Assembly (NCBI RefSeq): GCF_009469595.2
Contig: NZ_SSXV01000012.1
Coordinates: 1-64,000, forward strand
From: Thauera sp. 2A1
GTDB lineage: Bacteria; Pseudomonadota; Gammaproteobacteria; Burkholderiales; Rhodocyclaceae
Direction of reading: 5' to 3'
Length of the DNA stretch: 64,000 nucleotides
Below the pieces are notes generated by a model. The model was not told the origin of the DNA. It did not search any database and worked only from the letters and a program-made list of their open reading frames with translations. Made by a program: the position numbers and the translations under genes. Of this stretch, positions 53,004-61,557 are shown one piece after another (position 1 is the first letter of the stretch; each line of letters starts with the position of its first letter).

Positions 53004-54197
53004 ATGCGCTATCGCTACCGCGCCATGCAGCCGGACGGGCACACCGTGCGCGGAGAACTGGAGGCCGACGATGTCAATGAACTCGAGCGCCGGCTGGCCG
53101 AACGCAGCCTCAGCCTCATCAACGGTGAGCCGGCGCGCGAGCCACTGTGGCGCTCGCGCATTCCGCGCCGCGAGCTCGTGCACCTGTGCTTCCAGCTCGA
53201 GCAACTGTTGAGCGCCGGCATCCCCGTGGTCGAAAGCCTCGGCGAACTGCGCGACACCGTCCAGCACGCGCGCCTGCGCGACATCGTCGGCGCCATGCTG
53301 GCGGACATCGCCGCCGGCAGGCCGCTGTCCGAGGCCGCCGCGCGCCACCCCGCCGCCTTCGATGCGGTATTCGTCAGCCTGCTGCGCGCCGGTGAACAAG
53401 CCGGCACGCTGCCAGAGGCCATCCGCGACATCGGCAGCGCGATCGCGCGCGATGACGAACTCGCCACCCATGCCCGACGTGTGGCGATCTACCCCGCCAT
53501 CGTCGGCAGTCTGCTCGGTGTCGCGGTGGTCGTCGCCCTCACGCATGTTGTGCCTGAACTGGAAAAGCTGTTCCGCACCGCCGGGCAGACGCTGCCACTG
53601 CAGACGCGCGTGCTGCTGTGGCTGTCGCATGCGCTGGCGGCCTGGGGATGGTTGCTGGTGGCCGCCGCGGGCACCGCGGCGATCGGGCTGCGCATGGCGA
53701 TTGCCCGCTCGAGCACGCTGCGACTGCGCCGCGACGTCCTGCTGCTGCGCCTGCCTCTCGTCGGCGAGCTGCGGCGCAAACTTGCGCTGGCCCGCTTCGC
53801 CGCGCTGTTCGCCACCCTGTACGCGGCCGGCATCAACGTCATCGACGCGCTCAGGAGCAGCCAGGACATCACCGGCAACCTGGCGCTGCGCGACGGCCTG
53901 CGCGCGGCCACGCAGCGCATCGAGCAGGGCCAGACGATCTCGCAGGCGTTCACCGCAACCGGCCTGTTCCCGCCGCTGGTGACGCGCATGTTGCGCGTCG
54001 GCGAGCAGACCGGCGCGCTCGATCGCGCGCTCGACAACATGTCCGGCTTCTACCGCCGCGAGGTGAGCGAATCCATCTCCCGCCTGCAGGCCGCGCTCGA
54101 GCCGGCCCTCACCGTGACCATGGGCGCACTGCTGCTGTGGGTGGCCAGCGCGGTGCTGGGGCCCATCTACGACATCCTGACCCATCTTCCCGTCTGA
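53004..54197 (+). CDS. Inner-membrane platform protein (PilC/GspF/MshG-like)
   Basis: 397-aa platform protein with two GspF repeats. The N-terminus YRYRAMQPDGHTVRGELEADD is typical. First repeat near 60-185 (FQLEQLLSAGIPVVESLGEL; RAGEQAGTLPEAIRDI). Second near 265-390 (FAALFATLYAAGINVIDAL; RVGEQTGALDRALDNMSGFYRREV). Three membrane helices are visible. It follows the ATPase by 17 bases. Confidence 0.92.
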   Translation: MRYRYRAMQPDGHTVRGELEADDVNELERRLAERSLSLINGEPAREPLWRSRIPRRELVHLCFQLEQLLSAGIPVVESLGELRDTVQHARLRDIVGAMLADIAAGRPLSEAAARHPAAFDAVFVSLLRAGEQAGTLPEAIRDIGSAIARDDELATHARRVAIYPAIVGSLLGVAVVVALTHVVPELEKLFRTAGQTLPLQTRVLLWLSHALAAWGWLLVAAAGTAAIGLRMAIARSSTLRLRRDVLLLRLPLVGELRRKLALARFAALFATLYAAGINVIDALRSSQDITGNLALRDGLRAATQRIEQGQTISQAFTATGLFPPLVTRMLRVGEQTGALDRALDNMSGFYRREVSESISRLQAALEPALTVTMGALLLWVASAVLGPIYDILTHLPV

Positions 54198-54200
54198 GCG

Positions 54201-55655
54201 ATGAGCACCTCTCCCTACCTGCTGCGCGTGGACGAGCATGGCCTGCTGGCCTGTCATATCGACAAGCGCGGCAACGCGCTCGCGCCGGCGTGCCGCTTCG
54301 CGGCCGGTGACGTCGCGGGCTTTGCCGCCTGGCTCGCACGCCAGCCAGGGGGATGCCGCTGCCGGCTGGTGTTCGACCTCGCCGGCGAGCAGATCGAAGT
54401 CGAGTCGCTCCCGCGGGCGCGTGGCGCCGACCGCCGTGCGCTGCTCGCGAGGCGCCTCGCCGCCCATTTCGGTCGCTCTCCCGTCGCCTGGACCCATGCG
54501 CTCGGGCGCAAAACGGACTCGCCGCACCAGGAGGACGTCGTGCTGCACGGCCTCACCTCGAGCGGGGCGCTGCAGCCCTGGCTGGATGTGCTCAAGGACA
54601 AGGGCGCACGGCTCGAGGCGCTTGCCTCGGCGACCTCGCTGACGGCCCATTTCGCACCGCGCGCGCTGCGCCTCGACGGCAACCTGCTGCTCGTCTGCCT
54701 CGGCCGCAACGGCATGCGTCTGAGCCAGGTCGAACGGGGTGTCGCCCATTTCACCCGGCTGGTGGGCCACCTCCACGCGCTCGACGACGAGGCCCTGCAC
54801 GAGATCTCGCGCACGCGCACTTACCTGGGGACGCGGCCCCGCGCAGGCGAGGCACGACTGCAGGTGGTCGTGCTCGATGGCGTCGCTGCGCGGGATCCTG
54901 TACCCGACCCCGCGGACGGCATCCGCCGCATCGCCGCCGTGTCCCTGTTCCCCGACGGCCCGGGCCCGATCGCGCCCGATGCCGACCTGATCGAGGCGGC
55001 CCACCTGCGCTGGCTTGCGCAGATGCCGCGCTCACTCAGCTTCGGCACGAGTTCGTCGCAGGTGTCGCTCGCGGGCGGGGCGCTGCCACGCCTGCTGCCC
55101 CACGCCACCGCGCTCGCCACGACGGCCGCCCTGGCTTTCGCGGCCATGCGCTGGGCCGACGCCGCGGCGCTGGAACGCGAGGCGGCAGCGGTCGAAGCCC
55201 GCATCGCGTCGCAACGCGCCGAACTGAGCCGGTTCAAGGACGCGCGCGCCGCACTCCCCGCCAAGGCAGAGGAATTGCTCGCCGTCATCGCGCATATTGA
55301 GCGGGAACAGGCCCGTCAGCTTCCACCGGCCGCACTGTTCGCACGCCTCGGCGCAGCGCTGGACGCGGTGTCGGGCCTCGAGCTCGATCAGCTTTCGTGG
55401 TCACCGCCGCCTGAGGGTGCGCCAGGCGCAACCGTCACGATGAATCTGCGCCCGGCCGATGACGGCGATTCGGCGTCGCTCGCCGAAACCGATGTCGCCG
55501 TGGAGGCACTCGCACAAGCCCTGGCGCAGCGAGGTGGGCGCGCGTTCGAGCGCGCATCACCGGCACAAGCGGGCAACGACGGCTACGAAGGCGGCGGCCG
55601 GCGGCGGCCGACGGCGACGCTTCGCTTCCGCTTCGACGCGGAGGAGCAGCAATGA
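54201..55655 (+). CDS. GspL-like protein (PilM-type cytoplasmic and PilN-type periplasmic halves)
   Basis: 484-aa protein without strong family match by eye, but with GspL architecture. It has a large cytoplasmic N-terminal region (about 1-295), one membrane helix near 300-320 (ALATTAALAFAAMRW) and a coiled coil (about 322-375). A small periplasmic domain near 380-430 (ARLGAALDAVSGLELDQLSW) resembles PilN/GspL ferredoxin-like folds. It probably links the ATPase to the periplasmic alignment parts, combining roles split between PilM and PilN in type IVa pili. Only three bases separate it from the platform gene. The function is inferred from order and topology. Confidence 0.6.
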   Translation: MSTSPYLLRVDEHGLLACHIDKRGNALAPACRFAAGDVAGFAAWLARQPGGCRCRLVFDLAGEQIEVESLPRARGADRRALLARRLAAHFGRSPVAWTHALGRKTDSPHQEDVVLHGLTSSGALQPWLDVLKDKGARLEALASATSLTAHFAPRALRLDGNLLLVCLGRNGMRLSQVERGVAHFTRLVGHLHALDDEALHEISRTRTYLGTRPRAGEARLQVVVLDGVAARDPVPDPADGIRRIAAVSLFPDGPGPIAPDADLIEAAHLRWLAQMPRSLSFGTSSSQVSLAGGALPRLLPHATALATTAALAFAAMRWADAAALEREAAAVEARIASQRAELSRFKDARAALPAKAEELLAVIAHIEREQARQLPPAALFARLGAALDAVSGLELDQLSWSPPPEGAPGATVTMNLRPADDGDSASLAETDVAVEALAQALAQRGGRAFERASPAQAGNDGYEGGGRRRPTATLRFRFDAEEQQ

Positions 55656-56344
55656 AGTCTGCCGCTGCCCTGCCTGCCGCGCTCGCTACGCGGCTGCCCG
55701 ATCTGTCCGCCCGAGGCCCGCTGCTCGTGCCGGCGTTGTGCGCGCTGGCGCTCGGCACCGGCCTGGGCGTCGCGTGGCTCGCCGGCACTGCGTTGGCCGA
55801 CGCCACTCGCCGGCTCGAACAGGCACACGCGCTGCAGCGGCGCAGCAGCGCCGAGCTCGACGCGGCACGCGTGCTCGACGCACGCCTTGCCACCGTGCTG
55901 CCGCAATACCAGCGCATGGAACAGCGCGGCGCCGTCGGCCGGGCTGGCGAAGCCGCCCTCTCCGACCCAATCCTGAGGACCCTCGCCGGCACCCCGCTAC
56001 CCGCCCCGGCGCAGGCGCGCCAGGGGATCAAGCTCCGGCTCTCACCGCCGCGCGTGGTCACCGACGCCGCCAATACAGCCCCATCCGACGGCCGCGCGGC
56101 AGGCCTGCATGTCGTCGGCCGCTCGCTGCAGTTTGACGCGATGCTGCGCCACGAAGGCGAATTGCTGGCCCTGCTCGCCCGGCTGGAAGCGGAGCGCGGT
56201 CCGCTGATGCTGACGCGCGGCTGCCGCCTCGACCGCCTCGACCGTCTGACCCCTGCCCTGCGCGAGGCGCGCGCGCCGACCTTGCGTGCGAGCTGCCAGG
56301 TCGATGCCCTGACCATCGTGCGCGCGGCGGAGGCAGCGCAGTGA
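55652..56344 (+). CDS. PilO/GspM-like alignment protein
   Basis: 230-aa bitopic protein. A short cytoplasmic N-terminus, one membrane helix (about residues 24-50), a coiled-coil stretch (RRLEQAHALQRRSSAELDAARVLDARL) and a C-terminal periplasmic domain of about 110 residues follow each other. The layout equals PilO/GspM/MshJ, but the sequence is divergent. It overlaps the GspL-like gene and the following small gene by four bases, so these three are coupled. Assigned by topology and position. Confidence 0.55.
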   Translation: MKSAAALPAALATRLPDLSARGPLLVPALCALALGTGLGVAWLAGTALADATRRLEQAHALQRRSSAELDAARVLDARLATVLPQYQRMEQRGAVGRAGEAALSDPILRTLAGTPLPAPAQARQGIKLRLSPPRVVTDAANTAPSDGRAAGLHVVGRSLQFDAMLRHEGELLALLARLEAERGPLMLTRGCRLDRLDRLTPALREARAPTLRASCQVDALTIVRAAEAAQ

Positions 56345-56784
56345 AGCCCCGCCCGATCGCCGTTCCCGCCTTCGCGGCAGCCGCCTGCGCGGCTGTCAGC
56401 CTGCTTGCGCCCCCGGCGCAGGCCGATGCCTTCGGCCGCATGTTCCACACCCCGGCGCAGCGCGAGGCGCTCGAGCGGGAGCTCCCCTCCGAGCCACACG
56501 CCACGCCCGCGCCACCACCACCGGCGCCGCCGGCACCTTCGGCGCCGCTGCGCATCGACGGCATCCTGCGCCCGGGCGCGGGCCGCGACACGGTGTGGAT
56601 CAACGGCGAGATGATGGCGGTACCGCCGGGACTTCACCTCCCACGCGGTGATCAGCGTGCGTTGATCCCGGAGGCCGATCCGCGCCAGCGCCTGAGGGTG
56701 GGCGACACCTGGCCCGCAGGCGCGACAGGCATCCATGCGGCCGCGTCCCATCCACAGCCGCCCACCGCGACGAAGGCACCATGA
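56341..56784 (+). CDS. MshK/PilP-like small periplasmic protein
   Basis: 147-aa secreted protein. The signal peptide ends at AQA (about residue 27). A proline-rich linker (about 55-70) precedes a short domain LRIDGILRPGAGRDTVWINGE, which resembles the MshK/PilP-type motif that contacts the secretin. In related systems this protein bridges the inner-membrane assembly and the outer-membrane channel. Family placement is tentative. Confidence 0.5.
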   Translation: MKPRPIAVPAFAAAACAAVSLLAPPAQADAFGRMFHTPAQREALERELPSEPHATPAPPPPAPPAPSAPLRIDGILRPGAGRDTVWINGEMMAVPPGLHLPRGDQRALIPEADPRQRLRVGDTWPAGATGIHAAASHPQPPTATKAP

Positions 56785-58028
56785 TTCTTCGCCGCCACGA
56801 GTCGCAGATGCGTCCGCAGCAGGCTCGCCGCCTCCAGCGCGGCAGCGGCGTGATGGCGGTGCTGCTGATCGTCGCCCTGCTCGGCGCCGCCGGCCTCCTG
56901 GCGCAGGGCGACCTCGCCGCAATGGCGCGGACCCGCGCCCAGGCGCGGAGCATCCAGGCGCTGGCGCAGGCCCGCGCCGCGCTGATCGGCTACGCGGTCA
57001 GCTATGCGGAGAGCCATCCCGGCGAAGCCTACGGCTACCTGCCCTGCCCCGACGCCAGCAACACCGGCTCGACACCGCTCGGCGCCTGCGGCGCGCGCGA
57101 CCTCGGCAGTCTCGGGCGCCTGCCCTACCGTACGCTGGGCCTCGCCGATCTGCGCGATGGCTGGGGGCAATGCCTGTGGTACGCCGTCGCCGGCAGCGTC
57201 AAGCACAACCCCAAGCCACTCGCGCTGAACTGGGACAGCCTGGGCCAGCTTCGCCCACTCACCCAGGAAGGTACTCCGCTGTCCGATGACGACCGAGTGG
57301 TGGCGGCAATCTTCGCACCCGGCACGCCGCTGCCGCGCCAGGCGCGGCCCGCGAGCAGCGGCCCGCGCTGCCCCGGCAGCGACAACGCTGCGGCGGACGC
57401 CCCTCAATTCCTGGATACCGCCTATGCAACGAGCTTCGCCGGCAAGCTCGATGTCGTCCAGGGCACGGCGGCAAGCACATCCAGCAACGACCTCATCGCC
57501 TGGATCACCGTGGACGACCTCTTCGGCGCCCTGCGCCGCCGCGCCGACTTCGCCCCCTATCTCGGCGCCGTGATCGCCACCGCTGCATCAGCGTTGGCGA
57601 CACGACTGGGCGACACCGGGTTCATCGCGGATCGCACCACGCTCGTCGGCGCACTGCGCGTCGGCCCCTTGCCGCCCGCTGCAGAACTCGGCCTCACGGC
57701 AGACCACCGCGACGCGCACGACAACTGGCGCGACCATTTCCGTTTCGCCGCCTGCGCCGACGGCAGCGCCTGCATCGTCGTCGCCCGCAGCGACGCGGCA
57801 GGCACGGCTGCGTGCCGCGCAGCATTGCTGTTCGGCGGCGAACGCATCCGCAGCGGCAGCCAGCGCCAGCAGCGCCTCAGCGCTGCCGAGCGCGCGGACG
57901 CGGCGCAGTACTTCGAAAACGGCAATGCCGACAACCTGCTGGCGGGCGTGCCGGCCTTCACCGGCGCGCAAGATTTCGTGCCTTCGCCCGCCCTCGCAAC
58001 CAGGGACATCGTCCGATGCCTGAACTGA
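56781..58028 (+). CDS. Large GspK/PilX-like pilin-related protein
   Basis: 415-aa protein with a pilin-like hydrophobic N-terminus (QRGSGVMAVLLIVALLGAAG, residues 20-39) but no canonical GFTLxE site and no Glu5, as in GspK tip pseudopilins. A long head domain follows, with PCP at 88-90, GRLPYRTLG at 112-120 and WGQCLWYAV at 128-136. These motifs recur in the next gene's product, so the two are probably paralogues. It may cap the fibre. It overlaps its neighbours by four and thirteen bases. Confidence 0.55.
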   Translation: MILRRHESQMRPQQARRLQRGSGVMAVLLIVALLGAAGLLAQGDLAAMARTRAQARSIQALAQARAALIGYAVSYAESHPGEAYGYLPCPDASNTGSTPLGACGARDLGSLGRLPYRTLGLADLRDGWGQCLWYAVAGSVKHNPKPLALNWDSLGQLRPLTQEGTPLSDDDRVVAAIFAPGTPLPRQARPASSGPRCPGSDNAAADAPQFLDTAYATSFAGKLDVVQGTAASTSSNDLIAWITVDDLFGALRRRADFAPYLGAVIATAASALATRLGDTGFIADRTTLVGALRVGPLPPAAELGLTADHRDAHDNWRDHFRFAACADGSACIVVARSDAAGTAACRAALLFGGERIRSGSQRQQRLSAAERADAAQYFENGNADNLLAGVPAFTGAQDFVPSPALATRDIVRCLN

Positions 58029-58714
58029 AATCCGACTCGACACCGCGTCGGCGCAGCCGCCACGCCGGCTTCACGCTCGCCGAGCTGGCCGTCGTGCTGG
58101 TCATCCTCGGCCTTCTGACCGGCAGCATGCTGGTGCCGCTCGGCGCGCGACTGGAAGCGCGCGACCGCCAGCGCACCGCCGACATGCTGCGCGACATCGA
58201 GCAAGCGCTCACCGGCTTCGCCATCGTGCATGGCCGACTGCCGTGCCCGAGCACCGAACCCGACCCGGCCAGTCCGCAGTACGGCCTGGAAGATCCCGCC
58301 CCGTGCAACCTCTCGATCGAAGGCCGCCTGCCCTGGCGCACGCTCGGCATGCCCGCGCAGGACGCCTGGGGTTCGGCGCGCCAGAGTGCCGGCGACGACT
58401 GGGCCGGACACTGGCGCTACCGCGTCGATGCCGCCTTCGTCGCCGGTGCGGTAGGCGCCGGCACCACGCCGGTTTCCAACCTGCAGATCCGCGCCGACGA
58501 CGGCAGCGCCATCACCACGCTGAGCAACTCGCAGGCGGTCGCGATCGTGCTGTCGACCGGCCCGAACCGCCGCCCCGACGGCCACAACGCCAGCTATTCC
58601 GCAAGCGCGCCGCTGTACGAGAGCGGTGAACCGTCGGCTGCGTTCGACGACCTGCTGGTGTGGATCGGCCGCCCGCTGCTGGTCGCGCGCCTGGCCCAGG
58701 CCGGGCGCCTGTGA
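58016..58714 (+). CDS. Prepilin-like protein (minor pseudopilin)
   Basis: 232-aa type IV prepilin. The peptidase site is RHAG/FTLAELAVVLVILG, with cleavage after Gly18 and Glu at +5, and a basic leader of 18 residues. The head domain carries PCP at 76-78 and GRLPWRTLG at 103-111, matching the upstream large protein, and four or more cysteines. The start at 58016 overlaps the preceding stop. It needs a prepilin peptidase that is not in this window. Confidence 0.8.
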   Translation: MPELKSDSTPRRRSRHAGFTLAELAVVLVILGLLTGSMLVPLGARLEARDRQRTADMLRDIEQALTGFAIVHGRLPCPSTEPDPASPQYGLEDPAPCNLSIEGRLPWRTLGMPAQDAWGSARQSAGDDWAGHWRYRVDAAFVAGAVGAGTTPVSNLQIRADDGSAITTLSNSQAVAIVLSTGPNRRPDGHNASYSASAPLYESGEPSAAFDDLLVWIGRPLLVARLAQAGRL

Positions 58715-58785
58715 AGCGGCACATCGCCATGGCGCGGCCCGCGTCCGCCCCGAACACCCCTTTTCCAACCAAGAGGAGTCGCTTC

Positions 58786-59436
58786 ATGAATACGCGTCAG
58801 AACGGTTTCACCCTGGTCGAAATCGCCGTCGTGCTCGTCATCGTCGGGCTGCTGCTGGGCGGCGTGCTGAAGGGCCAGGAGCTGATCGACAGCGCGAAGG
58901 TCAAGAACCTGGCGCAGGATTTCCGTACCACGCCGATGCTGATCCACGCCTATCAGGACAAGTTCCGCGCCCTGCCCGGCGACGACCGTCGCGCTGTGGC
59001 GCACCTTTGCCCGTCCGGCGTGAGCGATTGCACGACGGCGGGCAATGGCGACGGCGTGCTCGGCGGCCGCTGGGACGACGACGATGGCAGCGAGGCGGCG
59101 CGCTTCTGGCAGCAGGTGCGCCTTGCCAACCTCGCCAGCGGCCCGACCGACACCGGTGATCCCGCCTACATCCCGCGCAATGCGGAAGGCGGCCGCATCG
59201 GCATCCAGCGCGGCGGCAGCGGCGCACCGCTCGGTCTCGCCGGCAGCCACGTCATCTGCTCGGCGAGCATCCGGGGCAAGCTCGCACGGCAACTGGACCT
59301 CGCGCTCGATGACGGCAACCCGGCAAGCGGCGCGCTGCGTGCTGGCTCCACCGGTGAGGACGGCGCCTTGACACTGATCTCGGACGCCAACCCGCTGGTC
59401 GACGGCAACAGCCACACGGTGTGCCTGAGCCTCTGA
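58786..59436 (+). CDS. Type IV prepilin (likely major subunit)
   Basis: 216-aa prepilin with a very short leader MNTRQNG, cleavage after Gly7, then FTLVEIAVVLVIVGLLLGGVLKGQELIDSAKVKNLAQDF, with Glu at +5. The head domain has paired cysteines (LCPSGVSDC and a C-terminal pair), suggesting a disulfide loop. The ATG at 58786 follows AAGAGGAG, the strongest ribosome site of the locus, which supports high expression as the major pilin. It is the last gene of the run. Confidence 0.82.
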   Translation: MNTRQNGFTLVEIAVVLVIVGLLLGGVLKGQELIDSAKVKNLAQDFRTTPMLIHAYQDKFRALPGDDRRAVAHLCPSGVSDCTTAGNGDGVLGGRWDDDDGSEAARFWQQVRLANLASGPTDTGDPAYIPRNAEGGRIGIQRGGSGAPLGLAGSHVICSASIRGKLARQLDLALDDGNPASGALRAGSTGEDGALTLISDANPLVDGNSHTVCLSL

Positions 59437-59448
59437 ACGCCGGCGCCT

Positions 59449-61419
59449 TCAGCCGCCCTGCAGCAGGCGCTGCTCGGCGGCTTCCAGCCCCACCGGCAGC
59501 CCCAGCAGCACGAGCACATCGCCCTCCTCGATCGCACTGTCCGGCGCCGGTGTCGGCATGCGCACGCCGTGGCGGCGGATGGTGGTGACGATGACGCCCA
59601 ACTCGTCGAACTGCAGGTCGCCGAGCACCTTGCCGATCGCACGCGCGCCAGGCGGAACCGTCACCGAATGCAGCCGCTGCTGGGCGGCATCAGGGCCGTC
59701 GGCCGCGTCGCTGGCGCCATGGAAGAAGCCGCGCATCAGCGAATAGCGCTGGTTGCGGATGTCGCGGATGCGGCGGATGACGCGGTTCAGCGGCACCCCG
59801 ATCAGCGCCAGCGCATGCGAGGCGAGCATGATGCTGCCCTCGAAGGCTTCCGGCACCACCTCCGCGGCGCCGGCGTCGAGCAGCTTCTCCATGTCGCGCT
59901 CGTCGCCCGCACGCACGACGATGGGCACGCCCGGTCGCAGGGACTGCGCATGATGGATGACGCGCAGCGCCGCCTCCACCTCGGCGAAGGACACCACCAG
60001 CGCGCTGGCGCGCAGGATGCCGGCAGCGATCAGCGTCTCGCGCCGCGCCGCGTCGCCGAACACCACGGTGTCGCCCGCCGCGCCGGCCTCGCGCACGCGC
60101 TCCGGGTCGAGGTCCAGCGCCACGTAGCTGACGTTCTCCTGCTCCAGGAAGCGCGCCATGTACTGGCCACTACGCCCGTAACCGCAGATGATGATGTGCT
60201 TCTCGGTGCCAAGCGACGTGGCCGCCACCCGGGTCAGCTCCATCGAGCGCATCAGCCATTCCGACGCCACGAAGCGCAGCACCAGCTTGTCGCTGAACTG
60301 CACGATGAGTGGCGCCAGCAGCATCGACAGCACCAGCGCCGCCACCGCCACCTGCGCCAGGCCGTGCGGCATCAGGTTCTGGCCCATCACTTCGGACAGC
60401 AGCACAAAGCCGAACTCGCCGCCCGCGCACAGCCACAGGCCGGAGCGCATCGCGGTGCTGGGCGGCGAACCGAAGGCGCGCGACGCGCCGAACACCACTG
60501 CGAACTTGAACGCGAGCATCGCGATCACCAGGCCGATCACCGCCGGCAGGTTGAGCAGGATCTCGGCGGCGTCGAGCAGCATGCCGACGGTGACGAAGAA
60601 CAGGCCCAGCAGCACGTCACGGAAAGGCTTGATGTCCTCCTCCACCTGGTAGCGGTACTCGGTCTCCGAGATCAGCATGCCGGCGAGGAAGGCGCCCAGC
60701 GCGAGCGACAGCCCGAAGAACTCCGACATCCACGCCAGACCCAGCGTCATCAGCAGCACGTTGAGCATGAATAGCTCGCTCGACTTGCGCCTGGCAACCA
60801 GCGTGAACCACCAGCGCATCCAGCGCTGGCCCAAGCCCAGCACCAGGGTCAGCAGCACGATCGCCTTGAGCGACGCCAGCCCGAGCGTGAACAGCAGATC
60901 CCCGGCGGGCTGAGACAGCGCGGGCAGCAGGATCAGCAGCGGCACCACCGCGAGGTCCTGGAACAGCAGCACGCCGATGATCTCGCGGCCGTGCTTGCTG
61001 TCGAGCTCCATGCGGTCGGCCAGCAGCTTGGAAAGGATGGCGGTGGACGACATCGCCAGCGTGCCGCCGAGGGCGAAGCCGGCGGCCAGACCCAGCCCCA
61101 TCAGGCGGCCGAGCAGCATCACCAGCAGGACGGTGCCGAGCACCTGCATCGCGCCCAGGCCGAACACGATGCGCTTCATCGCCACCAGGCGCGCAAGCGA
61201 GAACTCCAGACCGATGGAGAACATCAGGAACACCACGCCGAACTCGCCCAGATGGCTGGCGCCGTGTGAGGTCTGCATCAGATTCAGCGCGTGCGGCCCG
61301 CCGATCGCGCCGACCAGCAGGTAACCCAGCACCGCGGGCAGGTTCATGCTGCGGAACAGGGTCACCAGCACAACCGCGGCCGCCAGCAGGAGGAGCACGA
61401 ATTCGAGCGTGTTGAGCAT
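59449..61419 (-). CDS. CPA2 family K+/H+ antiporter with RCK domain (KefB/KefC-like)
   Basis: 656-aa inner-membrane transporter. About 12 membrane helices span residues 1-385 (MLNTLEFVLLLLAAAVVL; GGTLAMSSTAILSKLLADR). An RCK/TrkA-N nucleotide-binding domain follows (HIIICGYGRSGQYMARFLEQ, about 405-520), then a TrkA-C domain (about 575-650). It probably exports K+ under stress; glutathione gating is known for KefB/C but not shown here. It is divergent from kdsD and convergent with the pilin gene. Confidence 0.9.
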   Translation of the reverse strand: MLNTLEFVLLLLAAAVVLVTLFRSMNLPAVLGYLLVGAIGGPHALNLMQTSHGASHLGEFGVVFLMFSIGLEFSLARLVAMKRIVFGLGAMQVLGTVLLVMLLGRLMGLGLAAGFALGGTLAMSSTAILSKLLADRMELDSKHGREIIGVLLFQDLAVVPLLILLPALSQPAGDLLFTLGLASLKAIVLLTLVLGLGQRWMRWWFTLVARRKSSELFMLNVLLMTLGLAWMSEFFGLSLALGAFLAGMLISETEYRYQVEEDIKPFRDVLLGLFFVTVGMLLDAAEILLNLPAVIGLVIAMLAFKFAVVFGASRAFGSPPSTAMRSGLWLCAGGEFGFVLLSEVMGQNLMPHGLAQVAVAALVLSMLLAPLIVQFSDKLVLRFVASEWLMRSMELTRVAATSLGTEKHIIICGYGRSGQYMARFLEQENVSYVALDLDPERVREAGAAGDTVVFGDAARRETLIAAGILRASALVVSFAEVEAALRVIHHAQSLRPGVPIVVRAGDERDMEKLLDAGAAEVVPEAFEGSIMLASHALALIGVPLNRVIRRIRDIRNQRYSLMRGFFHGASDAADGPDAAQQRLHSVTVPPGARAIGKVLGDLQFDELGVIVTTIRRHGVRMPTPAPDSAIEEGDVLVLLGLPVGLEAAEQRLLQGG

Positions 61420-61469
61420 CGGAGGGTCGGTGGGGCAGCGCCCGGGCGCCCCGGCCGGGGCCCCGTCTG

Positions 61470-61478
61470 ATATACAAT
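61470..61478 (+). promoter_or_regulatory. Possible -10 element of kdsD
   Basis: The stretch ATATACAAT just before kdsD contains TACAAT (61473-61478), preceded by TG at 61468-61469. It is the only A+T-rich pocket in the 138-base divergent gap. No good -35 is visible. Confidence 0.3.
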
Positions 61479-61557
61479 CGCAGCCTCACGTCGGCGCCTG
61501 CTGCAGAGTGGCGCCCTTATGTCTGCGTCCTTGCACAAGTGTAACCGCTTCGAGTCG

